Numbered from the stretch's first letter, positions 21,931 through 36,787 are shown. The stretch is 64,000 nucleotides of DNA from Nectonema munidae (GCA_030549495.1 JAUIRK010000443.1:206891-270890), one strand, 5' to 3'. Numbers and translations: made by a program. Notes: generated by a model from the letters alone, not told the origin.

Positions 21931-22228
21931 AACTGTAATAGTGAAATTCTCCTAGAATCTAATTAATACAAAGGTTGTTTTAATGGAGCAAGTTTTAATT
22001 AATAAAGCTCCTTCAGAGACATCTTTGATGTAAAAATAAGTTCTGTTATAGATTCTTTTTCACAATCAAGAAGGCCTTTAAGATTAAATGCATCAAGTTT
22101 AATTGTAGTTGGAACCTCGAAGTACACGGAGAAGTTGACTACAATTTTAATCACCTTTTCTTTTCTTTATTTGCAGTCACTATTTTGTTGCTTCAATGTT
22201 ACAAATCTTTCATATGCCTACATATAAT

Positions 22229-22980
22229 CAGAGTTGTGGAGTAGGAAAAACATTTTTCGACTCCAACTACGGCACCACTATGTAACTAAATTATCCGGCG
22301 CAACTCCTTTTTTAATACTAATGACTTGACCCAGTCACATCGTCAAACTACAGGAGCAAAACTGATTTTAATTGGCCCTGGACTATAAGTGAATACATTT
22401 ATATATTTCAAGGGAGTTCCATGGGTAAAATAATTCTCAGTGGAGCCAACACCCCTCCATTCCCTAAATATTGACTGACTTTACGTATTTGTAATAATGC
22501 GACTTTGCTTTTAAAAAAAAGAAAAAAAAGAAGTTCTCCAACTAAATGCTTTATTAGTTTGTATTTGTAGTTTAGTTTCTTTCTTATATTGTCTTCAAAG
22601 AGATTTTCAAATGATTATCTATTCCTAAATTATTTTTTCAAATGTATTTGTTGTAAAAAAAATTCCAAATAAACTGCGCTTTCTTCGTTTGTAAAGTATT
22701 TGTGTAATAAAAAAAGTTCATTCTTTAATTTTATTGTATTTTTCAGCCTTTTGTCAACAGTTGCAAAAACAAAACATACTAGAATGATAAACATTTTTTA
22801 TGTTAGTTTTTTGCAAAGTTGTAGACTAAAGAGAGTGTCTAACAATTTATTTTTTTTATCTAACAATTATGAACATAACAATTTTTAAAATCGCAGTAGG
22901 AGTCACAATAATAATTTCAATTCAGACACTTTGTCAGAACATACGACTCCACCGTTTTCGAATCAGAGTCTACAAACCTG
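22229..22980. mobile_element. ~750-bp hAT-like non-autonomous element
   Basis: Left end CAGAGTTGTGGAGTAGG; right end, reversed, CAGGTTTGTAGACTCTGATT. The flanking octamers CATATAAT (22221-22228) and CATAAAAT (22981-22988) match at 7 of 8. Both ends carry GACTCC/GGAGT words. The 62-codon frame inside (22700-22888) is not recognisable. Confidence 0.55.
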
Positions 22981-23054
22981 CATAAAATAGATATAATAAT
23001 TCGGTAATCTAGTAAAAAGCCGGCTTCAAATTGTGATACATTGATTGTAAAATA

Positions 23055-26637
<3,583 letters not shown>

Positions 26638-27788
26638 TAATGGGTTTTACAGTTATTACACAAAAATAAAGTATGCTCTTTGCATATGAACTTCCCACAT
26701 ACATTGCATTTTCTTGTTCCCACTTGTGAAACCGTAAAAATATAACAAGTTTCGACTAGATAAACGAGTAAATTAATTTTAGCTTATATATACCATAGAC
26801 TTTTCGGCTAAAGGTAAAGCTATGTGTCTTATAAAACATTTTTTTCTTCCTTTTACAACTGGAGAATACGCACTCGAATCGTTTGCCTTTATTATTGCAA
26901 TTCATTATTGCAGAATCACCCACCTATTATTAACAGAAATGCTAAGAAAGTTTGAGAAAATAGGAGCTGGCCATCGTCTCGATGCTTTATAACAACTATA
27001 ATTTCTAACCATCCTGTTGAAAACATCAACTCCCCACGTATATTTATTATAGTCTAGTAATATGTTTAAGACTATTTTTTGGTCCTAACGTACCAATTCT
27101 TGAAAAATGTTGACTACACAACACATAAATAGGCTTAAATTTTTTTTTGGAATGTTTCTGCGGAATATCACTTGTCAACGAGGAACTTTATCTAAATAAA
27201 AATTTACTCTCACATTCACTCAATCCCAAACCTTTCAAATGTTCTGGCAGTATAATATGTGGCATGAACCTTCTATTGCTTCTAACCGTACCACTAATCG
27301 TATAGTTTTTACTTTTAGCCCACTCACACAATTCATGAGACATAAAAAACCGATCTACATAAATGCAAGGGCTAGATGGTAAACAAGAAAAAGAAATCAA
27401 TCTCTTGACAATATAAGCTGATTTAAAATATTCCCTATCCAATAGGCTACTCTGATATACTTCACTGAAAAAACGTAAAAACTGGTTGAGTCAATGCAGT
27501 GATATACCTAACTGGCTTAGAAGGGTCCTAGACTTTAATGAGTGATCTCCGTCTATAATTGACAAGTTGCTCATCAATAGTTACACAGGTAGTTGGTGAC
27601 AAATACTTATGATAATTAAAAAAAAAATTGAATGCATCTTACGGGTGCCAATTTATCAGAAATATTCCTTTCTCTCCTTGAATCAAATCTTATAAAAGTG
27701 CGGATAAGAATGAATACGTCACTACTAATTGCAGTTTTCGAAAAAGGTTTTTTAATTCTTGCTTGCAAACTTTGAGCACCCACCTTTA
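26638..27788 (-). pseudogene. piggyBac-like transposase relic related to the 55711 transposase
   Basis: Order on the minus strand: SLQARIKKPFSKTA and RTFIRFDSRRERNISDKLAP; CVTIDEQLVNYR (first aspartate); the 84-codon frame 27188-27442 with DREYFKSAYIVKRLI, CIYVDRFFMSHELCEWA (second aspartate) and ISGTVRSNRRFMP; then YTWGVDVFNRMVRNYSCY (third aspartate); and the cysteine tail CNVCGKFICKEHTLF / CNNC to TAA at 26638-26640. Line-by-line similarity to the transposase at 55711-57490 shows they are one lineage. At least four stops or frame changes. It sits where the alkaline-phosphatase pseudogene loses its 3' third, so it probably inserted there. Confidence 0.85.
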
Positions 27789-28920
27789 TCAAATTTTATT
27801 CTCTTTTTTTCGTCACTTGGAATCAAGGTGAATTGTTTAGCGCAGCCAGGTCCATTTGCGTAGGAGATGGGCATGTAAGGTCTGTTGTTCAATTCTGAAT
27901 ACGGAATGGAGTCGTCACTTTTTTGCACGAAGTTAAAGAGAGCGGCTTTTTTTGTGAATTTGCGCCGAAAAGGAGATCGCGTATGAATGATCAGCAGTTA
28001 CGAGAATCAGTGCATTTTCACCTTATTTTTAGCGTAGGAAACACAAGCCTCCAGCACCAGGATTTCATTCGACGCTTCAAATACTAATTTATTGTGATGG
28101 GCATGATGTATTCTACCCCCTTCCACTATTAGAACGTATCCTTTATGATCTTTACAAGAATATCCAGTGCTTTTTTCCATCATTGTGAGTAATTAGTATT
28201 CTTCCGTTCATACTCCAAGTGTCTATTAGCAAGAAGGCCAAAGATGCTATTAACTTTGCTAGTATTGATTGGAGATCATTCTTGAAAATTTTTGACAAAA
28301 GCAAATGATTCTTTTAGATTAATTTTACTTTTTCTATGTATCAATCAAGTCTTCGTCTTTAATTCTGTTTCCACCTTTGCTATGGGAATATAAGGGCGCC
28401 AAAGTTGTATCAGTGACAGCATTTGTAGTGACAAAGCCAAAAGATATGTCACTTTTTACAGCATCGTCACCAATGCAGTTGACAATGGAATTGGTCAGTG
28501 TGGAACAGTCGTTTTTGGTGGCAGAAGAATTGACGCCAACTGTAAAACTCTTTGAAACGACTCCACAAAAGAGCGCCGTGGCAGTTGAAGCTGATTCACT
28601 TATGAAGTGATCAAAGTTTTCCGTTCTCACGACTCCAACGTGCTTAAACACCTCCTAGGAAAGTAATGCATCCTTCCTCCTAGACATTTCTCCATATTTT
28701 TCCTATGCTTGTGAAAGTCAAGCCCATGCCATTTCCAAAAAAACAAGGATCCTCTTTTATCATTGAATCTCGCATTCTCACCAACTTTCTTTTAATCAGA
28801 TCTTCGGATTTCCTGGTTAAATTGCTATCATATGTACTAGCTATAGTGTGGAACTTTGCTAGAGCAGTGAAAGAAACGAGAAAAAAATGAAAGAATGGTG
28901 GATATTTGAAGGTGTTCCAT
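27789..28920 (-). pseudogene. Alkaline phosphatase pseudogene (paralogue of 35233-36729)
   Basis: The minus strand starts near ATG 28920 with a hydrophobic leader (PPFFHFFLVSFTALAKF), then TYDSNLTRKSEDLIKRK, FFGNGMGLTFTSIGKIW (catalytic GDGMG, aspartate changed to asparagine) and the 105-codon frame 28334-28651: FKHVGVVRTENFDHFISES, nucleophile block SESASTATALFCG, VTTNAVTDTTLA and GGNRIKDEDLI. Later frames hold KESFAFVKNFQE, GYVLIVEGGRIHHAHH, LILVTADHSYAI and YMPISYANGPGCA. About 60 codons are deleted between the VTD block and GGNRI, and the C-terminal third, including the HGGED histidine, is gone where the piggyBac relic starts. At least four frame changes or stops. Confidence 0.88.
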
Positions 28921-29215
28921 CTTGAAATTGAAGAATTATATATTGCGATTTTCAGTAGTCAGTGTAGGCCATCTGAAATATCAACATAATCGAGACAGTG
29001 TTTATGCAAGGAAACTTAATAAAATGAATAAATAAAAATTAAGAATTTTTTTAATGAATCTTAAAACGAAAATCTTGGTATTTCTCCTTTATCAGTGTCT
29101 TGTCAAGACCACTAGAGACAACCTTAATACATTTACCTTTAAATAATTTACATAAAACTTAATATGTAGCGGGCACGACTTTTTAAACCAGCCTGTTAAA
29201 AGGGTAATAGGAAAA
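28921..29215. other. Intergenic upstream of the pseudogene
   Basis: AT-rich; nothing recognised apart from short A/T runs. Confidence 0.35.
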
Positions 29216-29296
29216 TTGCCCGTCGTATAATTGCCAGGCGGAAAATTGCACGAGAGGAAATTCCGTTCAGAAAATTGCCAGTAAGGAATATTGCCA
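29216..29296. repeat. Short imperfect tandem of GAAAATTGCC-type words
   Basis: GGAAAATTGCCCGTCG, TAATTGCCAGGC, GGAAAATTGCACGAG, AGAAAATTGCCAGTAAGG and AATATTGCCATTG follow each other with a 15-18 bp beat. The array contains no gene. The repeated phrase may act as the core of a dispersed minisatellite. Confidence 0.55.
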
Positions 29297-30770
29297 TTGA
29301 CAAATTGAAAGATTGATATCCGAGAATACAATGCTTTATCTGATGAAACTAAAGATTCTTTTTACAATTCCTAAGATATACCAGAATAATTATATATATA
29401 CTAAAATTTGAACAAGGAGATGAGATTCGCAGTCAAAAGAAGTATAAAAATATTAAAGACAAACTTGAACGAACGGTTGAACTATATATAACTCAGAGAA
29501 TAAATTAACATTTCTCCAATCTGTTGCTATAATCTTCAATTAATCTTCATCCATTTTAAACAAAGTTCTCAAAGTTATTAAATCTATTATTTTGCACTGT
29601 ATAATTTGTTTCGATATATTATAAAAGTATATTTTTTAATGTAATAAATATTTTTCTATTTAAATCGATCTATAAAAGAGTCTTTATTTTCATCTTTGGA
29701 TATCAATTCTTCAATTTGTCAATTTAACGTTTGTATATTTTTAGTCTCCTCAAGCAGTTCAACTGATTAATATCCTTTCATTAAACTGTTGTAATTCCGT
29801 TAATTATTTTAAAGTCATATTAGTTTGTCATTCAAATAATTTTTTTTTATTTCTGGGAAATAATATTTCAAAAACTCTAAATTTTAGGAGCAAATCAATA
29901 TTTTTATATAAAGATCTAAACAAAGACTCAACCACAAATTTTGGAATGGGGGGGGGGGGGCACTAAAAAGATTTATACTATTGAAGAGAGCCTCAAATGA
30001 TATTTTTCACATTACTAAAATATAACAGGTACACTTTGAAGTGAAGAAATTTTATTTTACCATTTAAAAATTAAACTTTAAATAAATTAGAGGAATATAG
30101 AAATAGAAGATATAGCCGATTTAATGAGAATTGTCAGTTTGACCACTTTGAGATGATGATGATGATGATGATGATGCAAGTTGTAAGAGATCCACAGGAA
30201 TTTCATGAAAAGTAAATGATAGTGTTGATTCAAGAATTATATGTTTGATTCTGGCATTAAAATTTGTTCTCTAAACTTTTGACGTTAATTCATCTTTTCA
30301 AACTTTTGGAAATTTGAAATATATTTTTTTGTTCAGAAAAGATGAATTTTTAATTCAATTTTGCAAAATATATGTCATAAAATGTACGTGATTTTATCAT
30401 TATGGAAATTAGCTTGTCAACACATCTTAGAAAAGTGTTTTCAAATATATAAAATATTCTTCAAAATGAAGTTTTTCTTACTTGAGTTCGAAGTCAGATA
30501 TGATGTGTCAACACTAAAATTCCTGTTTACACACGTTCATGGAATTTATTAAAAAGTATGTACAGGAATAAAATTTAAGTCATGTGTGAATATGACCTAA
30601 AGGATTCTGCTAATATTTTTCTATATTCCCATCCATAAAACTTCCGTCTATATATATAAGAAAAGAGTGTGATTAGAACTACTTTCTCTATAAATAATAT
30701 GTCTAAATGCAATCATATTCTCTTCAATTTACGTAAGATAAATAAATGTGTAGCTATTCTTCAATATTTA
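29297..30770. other. AT-rich, no gene; small simple repeats
   Basis: Contains a G12 run near 29947-29960 and a (GAT)8-9 trinucleotide at about 30150-30177. The 63-codon frame at 30361-30552 has no supporting feature. Confidence 0.4.
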
Positions 30771-30815
30771 CTAGTGGTTCCCAAACTTTTTTTCTCCGCG
30801 TCACCTTCTTAATTT
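30768..30815. mobile_element. hAT terminal repeat, partner not found
   Basis: CTAGTGGTTCCCAAACTTTT followed by TCCGCGTCACC is the standard CAGTGGTTCCCAAAC hAT end facing right. GC-poor sequence follows with the phrases TATCACGCCC and TATCACACCCC. No matching right end or octamer was found before 31300. Confidence 0.45.
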
Positions 30816-31299
30816 TAACAAAAGATCATCCAGCTTTATTCCCTTAAAAATATCACGCCCATCTTATTAGCAAAAAAATATCACACCCCATTTTCATTGA
30901 ATAATAATGAATGTTAATTACACTATTCAATAAATAGGATTTTTTTTGCTTCTTTTTCGAAGAAAGTATATTTATACGTAGTTTTTTGTGCTGAATTTGA
31001 AAATGTTCATTAAAATTTTTGATTGGCTAAGATTTTTTTCAAAATTTATAAAATATTCATATATACATATATTTGTCATATTTTAGTTAAGCTGCTATAT
31101 ATTAACGAAATCAGTACAACTAAATAAAATCAAAAAATGACTTATTTAAAAATATTAATTGAAAAAAAGGAAAATAAAGCTTTTTTTTGACCATCACACC
31201 AACACATATTATTTTTTAACCCCCCCCTTAAAACCCCCCTCGTTTTTATTTAAAGGGTGTTCCAAAATAGGCTTTTTACATGGGGGGGGGCCCCCTTTT

Positions 31300-32345
31300 T
31301 TTATACCTTTTTTCGAAAACAGAAATGGTTTGATGAAACCGTTCCCCATGTTCGTCACTTACTGCTCCACAATTTTCGATGAAAAAATCGAGATGTGAGT
31401 GAGAAAGTGCATCTTTAATGACATCTGGCAATTCAATTCTTTCATTGTTAGCAATAGAGTTTCGATAAGTTCAGGATGGTTGTTTGCTTTATGCTTCCCC
31501 AAAAGCCTGCACATACTAATTTGAATGATTCCCATACTTTTTCTACCAACGCTGAGGACTGAAGAAAATAACTCATCTTTGAAAAGTTTGCGAATTTGAA
31601 GCCCAACAAAGATTCCCTCTTTGATTTTTGCTTCACTCAAAGAAGAAAACTTTTGCTTCAAATACTTAAACCCATAGCTCTCACGATGCATCGCTTTAAC
31701 AAAAATTTTCATTATACTAAACTTGATGTGCAAAGGAGGTTAAAGGATTTTCTTTAATGGCACCAAACTTGGATGTATTAAATTTTTTTGACCAGGTGTC
31801 AAATTTCTTGAAGTCCAATCTTTTTTCAAGTAATGCAAGTCCCCCTTGTAACCTCATCACCAAAGCAATAACCTTCAAATCCCCGCATATTTCTCAATTA
31901 TGCTGAGTGTATTTAACGTTAATAAGCACGTCTTTGAAGTTTTCATATGTTTCCTTCATTTGTTGTGAATATGCGAATGGTATTGATTGCTTGTTATCCC
32001 CATTTTTAAGCTGAACTCCCTTAAGACTGGTTTTTGAGGAGTCTATGAATAACGTCCACTCAGATGGGATGTAATCTATTTTCATTTTTCTCATCAAACT
32101 CAATATATCGCCACAAATAATGAAAGAATCTTTTTGTACAAAAAAATTTTCAAAAGTTTTATGACGATTTCTGAACACAGAAACTTTCACATCTGGTTGA
32201 AGCAAACACCACTCTTGCAGTCTAGAGCCCAAGATTTCAGCTTTGGATTAAGTAAGTTGAAGATCCCTTACTAAATTGTTTAGACTTGACTGTGTTAGCT
32301 TGTCTTCAACTGCTGTCAAATAAAATGATTGATGACCAAGAAAAG
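31300..32345 (-). pseudogene. Unclassified multicopy arthropod protein family, copy A (broken)
   Basis: Minus-strand frames 31894-32232 and 31359-31733 carry the family's signature blocks in order: NNLVRDLQLT; GSRLQEWCLLQPDVKVSVF; RNRHKTFENFF; EWTLFIDSSKTSLKGVQL; ICGDLKVIALVM; PLHIKFSIMKIFVKAMHRES; KYLKQKFSSLSEAKIKEGIF; GLQIRKLFKDELF; MSLKMHFLTH; then, in another frame, SDEHGERFHQ. I remember this domain string as very common in arthropod and cnidarian genomes with no assigned function. The N-terminal zinc-finger part is missing. Several breaks. The three conserved acidic positions (FIDSS, GDLK, DEHGERFH) look like a DDE-type nuclease core, which is inference. Confidence 0.75.
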
Positions 32346-33129
32346 AAGTGTAAATTTATGATGTCTAAAATAATAACATATAATAACAAATATGAAATAT
32401 AAATAATAAAAATAACAAATATATATATGTATAATTATACATATATGAATTTGTAAACACTATGTATTTTGCAAACCAGAGCTAATGAGGCCAAATGCCT
32501 AATAAATTTGAACATAGTGATACTCTTTGAACAATTTTTTGCTAGTTTCGCAAAGGAAGCAAATTTGATGTTGCCTAGTGTTATTTTTAAGAGAAGGTTG
32601 AGCGCTATTTTTAGATATAAAAATTATAAATTATTATTATTTTCGTTTAAATTTTATAAACATATTGGAAAATGATTACTTTTATTTAAGCCTGGTTTAA
32701 TACAGTTGATTCCTCTTCACAAATTTTTTGCCTCTATAAGCGAATTACTTTCAAGTTAAAATAAATTTCTTTATTTCCTCCTAAGTTTTAGTGATAGAAC
32801 ACAATCATATTTTTGAATTTATAAATATATATGAAATAGCGCTGAAATGTCACGATAAAGTTGTTCGGTGAACAAAATGTTAAGAAAAAACTTTATTGAT
32901 CAAAATAGTGATAAATTGTCGTCACACCCTATATTTCTTCCCATTTTTAATTTTTTACATACTTATGCTTTCCTTGTCTCTTGAGGAGGAAGTATTTTTT
33001 TCAATATAAATTTTTGAATATATATTGAAATATGCACGTTTTTCTTTTTTACCGATTGTATTAATATTTCTTGCTAATTGATGATTTAATGATGGCCACA
33101 ACATCGCGAAAAAGTGCTCAAATGATTCA
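32346..33129. other. Spacer between copies A and B
   Basis: AT-rich. Frames 32469-32675 (+) and 32955-33176 (-) are unrecognised. ATATATATGTATAATTATAC-type TA sequence lies near 32420. Confidence 0.35.
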
Positions 33130-34886
33130 GATATATTTTGCTTTATATCTGTGGAAACTTTACTTTGAAGACTCAAAGGTGCAACATCACGAACTTTATT
33201 AAGAGTGTGTATCTGGCATACTTTACAGCAGCGTTTTTCAAACTGTGGGTCCCGAACTTTCAGTGGGTCGTGTCAAAAATAAAATGGGTCGTGACACAAA
33301 AGAAAGGAAATCATGGTAGGGCAAAGTGAAGAAAATCTAAAAGTATTAATATTTTATTCATACAAATTAATAAAACAATGTGCAGATCATAAAAAAAATA
33401 CATATAAATTGTCGATGCTGAATAAATGAACGTAGTGATCAGAATTTGTCTTATTACACCTAAGTATTATGGGTCGCGATGCAAAATGTGCTTCTTGTTA
33501 TGGGTCGCAGTATAAAAAGTTTGAAAAACGCTGCTTTAAAGTACCACTTGGAGACCAGGAAAAAAGTTGGGCTCCTCATAAAGTGTGCAAGCCTTGTTTA
33601 GAAACTTTACGGTCATGATCTCAAGGAAGCAAAGGTAAACTAAAGTTTGGTGTGCCCATGATTTAGAGAGAACCCACTAATGACTTGGATTGTCTTGTCA
33701 GAGTAAAAGGTTTTAATAAGAAACAAACAGCATTTGCAATACCCAAAGTATTCCTTCAGCGATTCGGCCAGTTCCACACTATGAAGAAATACCTGTGCCT
33801 AAATTCACTAAACTTCAAAAGATTAACGACACCGATCTCAGTTCAACTTTTTCTTTAGAAAAACGGTACAAGTATCTCGTTTTATCGCAGCAAGGAAGCA
33901 GAACTGCGTAGGAACTTTCATTCAGATGACCAGCTTGTTTATTGTACCGATGTAAAAGGGCTACTACTCTCCATGGGACTACCGGTATATGATTCAAAAG
34001 ATTGAATCCTTATTATCGATAGTTCCAAAAGAAGTTTGAAATGTGTTCTGCTACACAACGAAAATATGTATGCCTCTGTCCCAATAGGTTATTTTGTAAA
34101 ACTCAAAGAAGATTGTTTTAGAGAGGTTGCAATATCATGTTCATAGGTGGCTAATTTTTGACGATTTGAAAATGGTAAACTTTCTTTTGGGTCAGCAAGG
34201 AGGGTATACGAAATACCCATGTTTCTTATGCTACTGGGACAGTAGAGCTACAGCAGAGCATTGGATGAAAAGAAAATGGCTACTGAGACAAAGTTTAACA
34301 CTTGGTGATAAGAATGTAGTCAATAAACCCCTTGTTGATAGGAACAAAATTATCTTTCCTCTCTGCACATAAAACTTGGAATGATGAAGTAGTTTGTAAA
34401 AGCTCTTGATCACAACGGAGAATCCTTCAGTCATATATATTCAACATTTCCTGTTCTTAGAGATGAGAAGAAAAAGGCTGGAATATTCGATGGACCTCAA
34501 ATAAGACTCTAATGAAGGATCAGCATTTCATCACAACAATGACTGAGACAGAGGCAAGGGCTTGGACTGCATTTTATAATGTGGTGCATAATTTTCTAGG
34601 GAACAAGAAATCAGACCACTATGAAGAGATTGTGGAAGAGCTACTCGTGAGCTTGAGAGTTCTTGGTTGTAGAATGAGCATCAAGATTCACTATTTACAT
34701 AGTCACTTGGACAAGTTTCCAGAAAACCTCGGAGATGTCAGTGAGAAACAAAGAGAGCGTTTTCATAAAGATATTAAAACCATGGAGGAACGTTATCAAA
34801 GTCGATGGGACTTGAGCATGATGACGGATTATTGCTGGAGCTTGATGAAAGACAACCCACAATCTGTGCTTCAGAGATCAGCTTGA
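33130..34886 (+). pseudogene. Unclassified multicopy family, copy B (broken, near full length)
   Basis: Plus strand, in family order: a treble-cysteine N-terminus (CYICG or YICGNFTLKTQR, FIKSVYLAYF, then LGDQEKSWAPHKVCKPCLE); FNKKQTAFAIPK-type region; HYEEIPVPKFTKLQKINDT; the 81-codon frame 34127-34372 with DDLKMVNFLLGQQGGYTKYP, CFLCYWDSRA and KPLVDRNKIIFP; and the 124-codon frame 34512-34886 with FLGNKKSDHYEEIVEELLVS, MSIKIHYLHSHLDKFPENLG, SEKQRERFHKDI, RYQSRWDLSMM and DYCWSL. A 305-bp hAT MITE splits the N-terminus. It is broken in several places. Confidence 0.8.
33229..33533. mobile_element. 305-bp hAT MITE within copy B
   Basis: Perfect outer inverted repeat CAGCGTTTTTCAAACT, followed by GGGTC-rich subterminal words (TGGGTCGTG, ATGGGTCGCGAT, ATGGGTCGCAG). 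Octamers CTTTACAG (33221-33228) and CTTTAAAG (33534-33541) match at 7 of 8. It separates the zinc-finger segment YLAYF from LGDQEKSW of copy B, so it is younger than that copy. Confidence 0.85.
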
Positions 34887-35232
34887 AAAAAGAAGTTTAA
34901 AGAGGTGACATTTCATATTGATATCTGCAGCATCTCTACTTTTGTATTTCACTTTTCTTTCAATGGATTTTATTAAATGTGTATGAATCTTTATACAAAT
35001 AATAAATAAATATGGAAAGATTTTACAACAAAAAACGTTTTTTTATGTTAAAACCTTAACAAGCAAAGTAGAATTTTTCATGAATAACTGGAAAATGTGA
35101 TGTGATAGAGAAAAACTGAGTTTATAATTGAATTCTCCACCCCAAATTTAGTTAGAATAGCTTTAAAACTTTTTGCTAATTATTTACTATTAAAATATTA
35201 TATCTGATTTATATTTAGAAATATAAGGAAAA
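34887..35232. promoter_or_regulatory. Region upstream of the alkaline phosphatase gene
   Basis: AT-rich. The last 70 bp before the ATG (TATTATATCTGATTTATATT near 35196) could hold a TATA-type promoter, but no motif is distinctive. No acceptor close to the ATG requires an upstream exon. Confidence 0.25.
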
Positions 35233-36729
35233 ATGCAAGCGTTGAAGTACGAAATGATAATTTGCGTTTATAGCATAATTTTAACAACTCTACTGTCCCT
35301 TTTCAATACTCTCACTTATGATGAAATCCTGAGAGAGAAAGCAAGAAGTGAAATTCAGAAAAAAAAGAATCAATACTGGGGACAAAGATTTTCCCACAAA
35401 AAAAGAATCATTGTATTTTTAGGAGATGGAATGGGTCCTAGCTCGATAAGTCTAGGAAGAATCTGGAAAAAAGAAAAATTGTCTGATCCAGAAGCTTCCC
35501 TCTCATGGGAATCCTTTGAACATGTTGGCATTGTAAAAACGCAAAACTTCAATCAATACATTTCTGAATCGTCTTCTTGTGCCACAGCGCTCTTTTGTGG
35601 AACGAAGACAAAAAGTTTCATAGTTGGATTAAACTCTAGCGCCAACCTAAATGACTGTTCATCAGAGGAGAAGGCCGCCGTAAAGTGTATCGGTGAAGAT
35701 GCTCTAAGCAGTAACCTGTCTGTAGGATTTGTGACAAGCACTGCCGTTACAGATGACACTATCGCTTCATGGTACGCCCACTCTTCTTTTCATAGAAGGG
35801 ATAGCGATCGAGATTTGCCGAAAGATTCAAAGTGCAAAGATATTGCTTATCAACTAATCAAGGACTACCCAGGCAATCGCTTCAAAGTCATTTTGGGTGG
35901 TGGGTTGAAAAACTTTCGGCCTCCATCGTCAGGGGGAAATAGGATAAGTGAGGAGGATTTAGTTGAATCTTGGAAGAAAAACAAGATACATTCAAATGAA
36001 TCGTTCGCCTTTGTTAAAAGTTTTCAAGAACTGGAAGAAACGAATGCGGCTGGAATTGACTCATTGCTGGGACTTTTAGCAGATTATCACCTGGAATTTG
36101 AAATCAATAGAAAGACTAAAGAGTATCAACTGTTGATAATGGTGAAAAAGGCCTTAGAAGTTCTTGAAAAGGATCCAAATGGATACGTACTCTTGGTGGA
36201 AGGCGCTAGAATTGATCATGCACATCACTACAATTTGGCATTTGAAGCAGCAAATGAGATTCTTGCACTTGACTTTTGCGTGGACTACGTTAAAAAGCAT
36301 ACAAAAGGTGCATTAGTCTTGGTAACGGCTGATCACTCACACAGTCTTTCATTATCAGGTGTACTTCCTATGGATAATTCAATTTTCAATTTTAATCGAG
36401 ACAAAGATCATTCGATTTACTTCAATAAAATGGATGGTTTAACCTTCATGCCCTTGCTCTACACCACGGGCCCTGGTTACTTCAAAACCATCAGAAGAGT
36501 CAAGAATCGTTTTCAACGTAAACAATTGTCCATCGAGAGAGTTCAAAATGTGGAGAAGAAGATTCGAGAAGGGCGCTTTATATATCCGACTCAGCTTCCT
36601 GTCAGAAAAGCCTTCCATGGAGGAGAAGATGTGTTCTCTTACGCGGATGGGCCATTTTCATTTCTCTTTAGTGGTGCTTTAAACCAGTACTATATCTACC
36701 ATGCCTTAAAATTCGCAATAAATGCATAA
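35233..36729 (+). CDS. Secreted alkaline phosphatase, single exon
   Basis: 498 residues, hydrolysing phosphomonoesters outside the cell. A signal peptide is visible (hydrophobic 8-26, ICVYSIILTTLLSLF). Metal and catalytic residues follow family order: D65 in VFLGDGMG; nucleophile S113 in SESSSCATAL; D174 and T176 in VTDDTIA; R188/R189 in YAHSSFHRR; E313, D318 and H322 in VEGARIDHAHH; D357-H358 in VTADHSH; H452 in FHGGEDV. Two oddities. The residue before the nucleophile is E, not the usual D (DSA becomes ESS). The third metal site is D..T, as in E. coli, rather than the H..S of vertebrate enzymes. No hydrophobic GPI-anchor tail is seen, so it is probably soluble. Length is close to the family norm. 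The minus-strand pseudogene at 27789-28920 is a paralogue and shares the E-S nucleophile context. Confidence 0.95.
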   Translation: MQALKYEMIICVYSIILTTLLSLFNTLTYDEILREKARSEIQKKKNQYWGQRFSHKKRIIVFLGDGMGPSSISLGRIWKKEKLSDPEASLSWESFEHVGIVKTQNFNQYISESSSCATALFCGTKTKSFIVGLNSSANLNDCSSEEKAAVKCIGEDALSSNLSVGFVTSTAVTDDTIASWYAHSSFHRRDSDRDLPKDSKCKDIAYQLIKDYPGNRFKVILGGGLKNFRPPSSGGNRISEEDLVESWKKNKIHSNESFAFVKSFQELEETNAAGIDSLLGLLADYHLEFEINRKTKEYQLLIMVKKALEVLEKDPNGYVLLVEGARIDHAHHYNLAFEAANEILALDFCVDYVKKHTKGALVLVTADHSHSLSLSGVLPMDNSIFNFNRDKDHSIYFNKMDGLTFMPLLYTTGPGYFKTIRRVKNRFQRKQLSIERVQNVEKKIREGRFIYPTQLPVRKAFHGGEDVFSYADGPFSFLFSGALNQYYIYHALKFAINA

Positions 36730-36781
36730 TATGCAGTCAGCATCTGCTCTTTTAGATGATGGTCAATATTCAAAAACTTTA

Positions 36782-36787
36782 AATAAA
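36782..36787 (+). terminator. Poly(A) signal of the alkaline phosphatase gene
   Basis: AATAAA lies 53 bases after the stop codon, at ordinary 3'-UTR spacing. Confidence 0.6.

Noticed and set aside
28377-28610. Plus-strand 77-codon frame opposite the alkaline phosphatase pseudogene
   Set aside because: Antisense shadow; the minus strand carries the recognisable phosphatase blocks.
32469-32675. Extension of the unclassified family copy A
   Set aside because: Wrong strand for copy A and no shared block with copies B or C.
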